NCBI GenBank assembly: GCA_025454925.1
Contig: JALONM010000019.1
Coordinates: 1 to 62,384 of the forward strand
Direction of reading: 5' to 3'
Source: Cytophagaceae bacterium
Lineage (GTDB): Bacteria; Bacteroidota; Bacteroidia; Cytophagales; Cytophagaceae
DNA length: 62,384 bases
Shown: piece by piece, positions 62,293 through 62,384 of the stretch
How positions within the stretch are numbered: the stretch's first letter is position 1
Layout: every line of letters starts with the position of its first letter
Made by a program: the position numbers and the translations under genes
Notes under the pieces: generated by a model
Seen by the model: the letters and a program-made list of their open reading frames with translations, nothing else
Database searches by the model: none
Told to the model about the DNA's origin: nothing

Positions 62293-62384
62293 TCATTGTA
62301 TTTCAGATTCCGGAATGTTGAGCTGAGTAGCAATATCTTTTATAGATACTCCTGAAGAGAGGAGGTAGGAGATCAGGACTTTTT
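62293..62384 (-). CDS. C-terminal end of an Rpn/PD-(D/E)XK nuclease family transposase (partial)
   Basis: The last 29 residues, ending SSGVSIKDIATQLNIPESEIQ and a stop at 62293-62295; the rest lies beyond the window. This tail (a short helix-turn-helix-like segment after a hydrophobic helix LISYLL) is typical of Rpn family proteins, which have a PD-(D/E)XK nuclease domain upstream. The family call rests on the tail alone. Confidence 0.5.
   Translation of the reverse strand, partial: KVLISYLLSSGVSIKDIATQLNIPESEIQ

Larger units (their letters stand above)
61819..62384. other. Region after dnaK: spacer and decayed Rpn-type genes
   Basis: 61819-62020 is AT-rich with nothing recognisable. 62021-62384 holds two minus-strand remnants of Rpn (PD-(D/E)XK) genes, given separately. 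They share a ~62-nt direct repeat (62021-62085 and 62304-62367, roughly 85 % identical). Confidence 0.6.

Overview
The window is a chromosomal segment of a member of the Bacteroidota (Bacteroidetes), about 42-43 % G+C by eye. The evidence is a rho gene with a long charged linker, a tandem pair of DUF6089-type barrels beside bamA/ompH, a CarboxypepD-plug TonB receptor, the MoxR/DUF58/DUF4350/SpoIIM/RDD cluster, and promoters of the Bacteroidetes form TTG-N19-21-TAnnTTTG (seen upstream of glyA, adk, ilvD, a BBP2-type porin, an M42 peptidase and a metal-uptake-like operon). I cannot place it to genus. No rRNA, tRNA, CRISPR array or intact insertion sequence was found.

Layout. 1-12.7 kb: the 5' part of serS, then rho, a TPR protein, an M42 aminopeptidase, a BBP2-type porin, a pirin/nitroreductase pair, glyA, tatC-rpiB, a membrane histidine kinase and a small secreted peptide. 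12.8-19.1 kb: the DUF58-MoxR-DUF4350-DUF4129-SpoIIM cluster with a divergent RDD gene. 19.1-23.9 kb: panB, lipA, and nuoA-B-C-D as the front part of a complex I operon. 23.9-30.1 kb: an M16 peptidase, an O-methyltransferase, a LysM lytic transglycosylase and a four-PAS histidine kinase, tightly packed. 30.1-33.4 kb: a His-rich small membrane protein, a TonB receptor and a lipoprotein behind a promoter overlapped by a perfect inverted repeat, which looks like a metal-regulated uptake operon.

33.4-34.9 kb and 51.1-51.6 kb are gene-free islands that share several families of intergenic repeats. The most striking (element A) has a 77-nt core that is identical in three copies, containing a 12-bp hairpin and the start of a short ORF (MKATKS...). 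A second family (element B) has several degenerate copies in both orientations. A third (element C) is GC-rich, with constant flanks around hairpins of different sequence. These islands are the best candidates for something undescribed.

34.9-42.9 kb (minus strand): rsmI, a pterin dehydratase, a small membrane protein, kup, and an operon with an alpha/beta hydrolase, an SGNH protein, an MBOAT acyltransferase and a polytopic membrane protein, which suggests acylation of an exported glycan. 43.1-46.6 kb: a DUF2306 protein, two related TPR lipoproteins and a protein that has only a histidine-kinase DHp region. 46.8-51.1 kb: ilvB and ilvD with an orphan DUF4255 (Pvc16-like) gene between them. 51.7-59.6 kb: an outer-membrane biogenesis block read from high to low coordinates as adk, nadK, two DUF6089 barrels, uppS, bamA and two ompH genes. 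59.9-62.4 kb: dnaK, then the decayed and partial C-terminal ends of two Rpn-type nuclease/transposase genes at the window edge.
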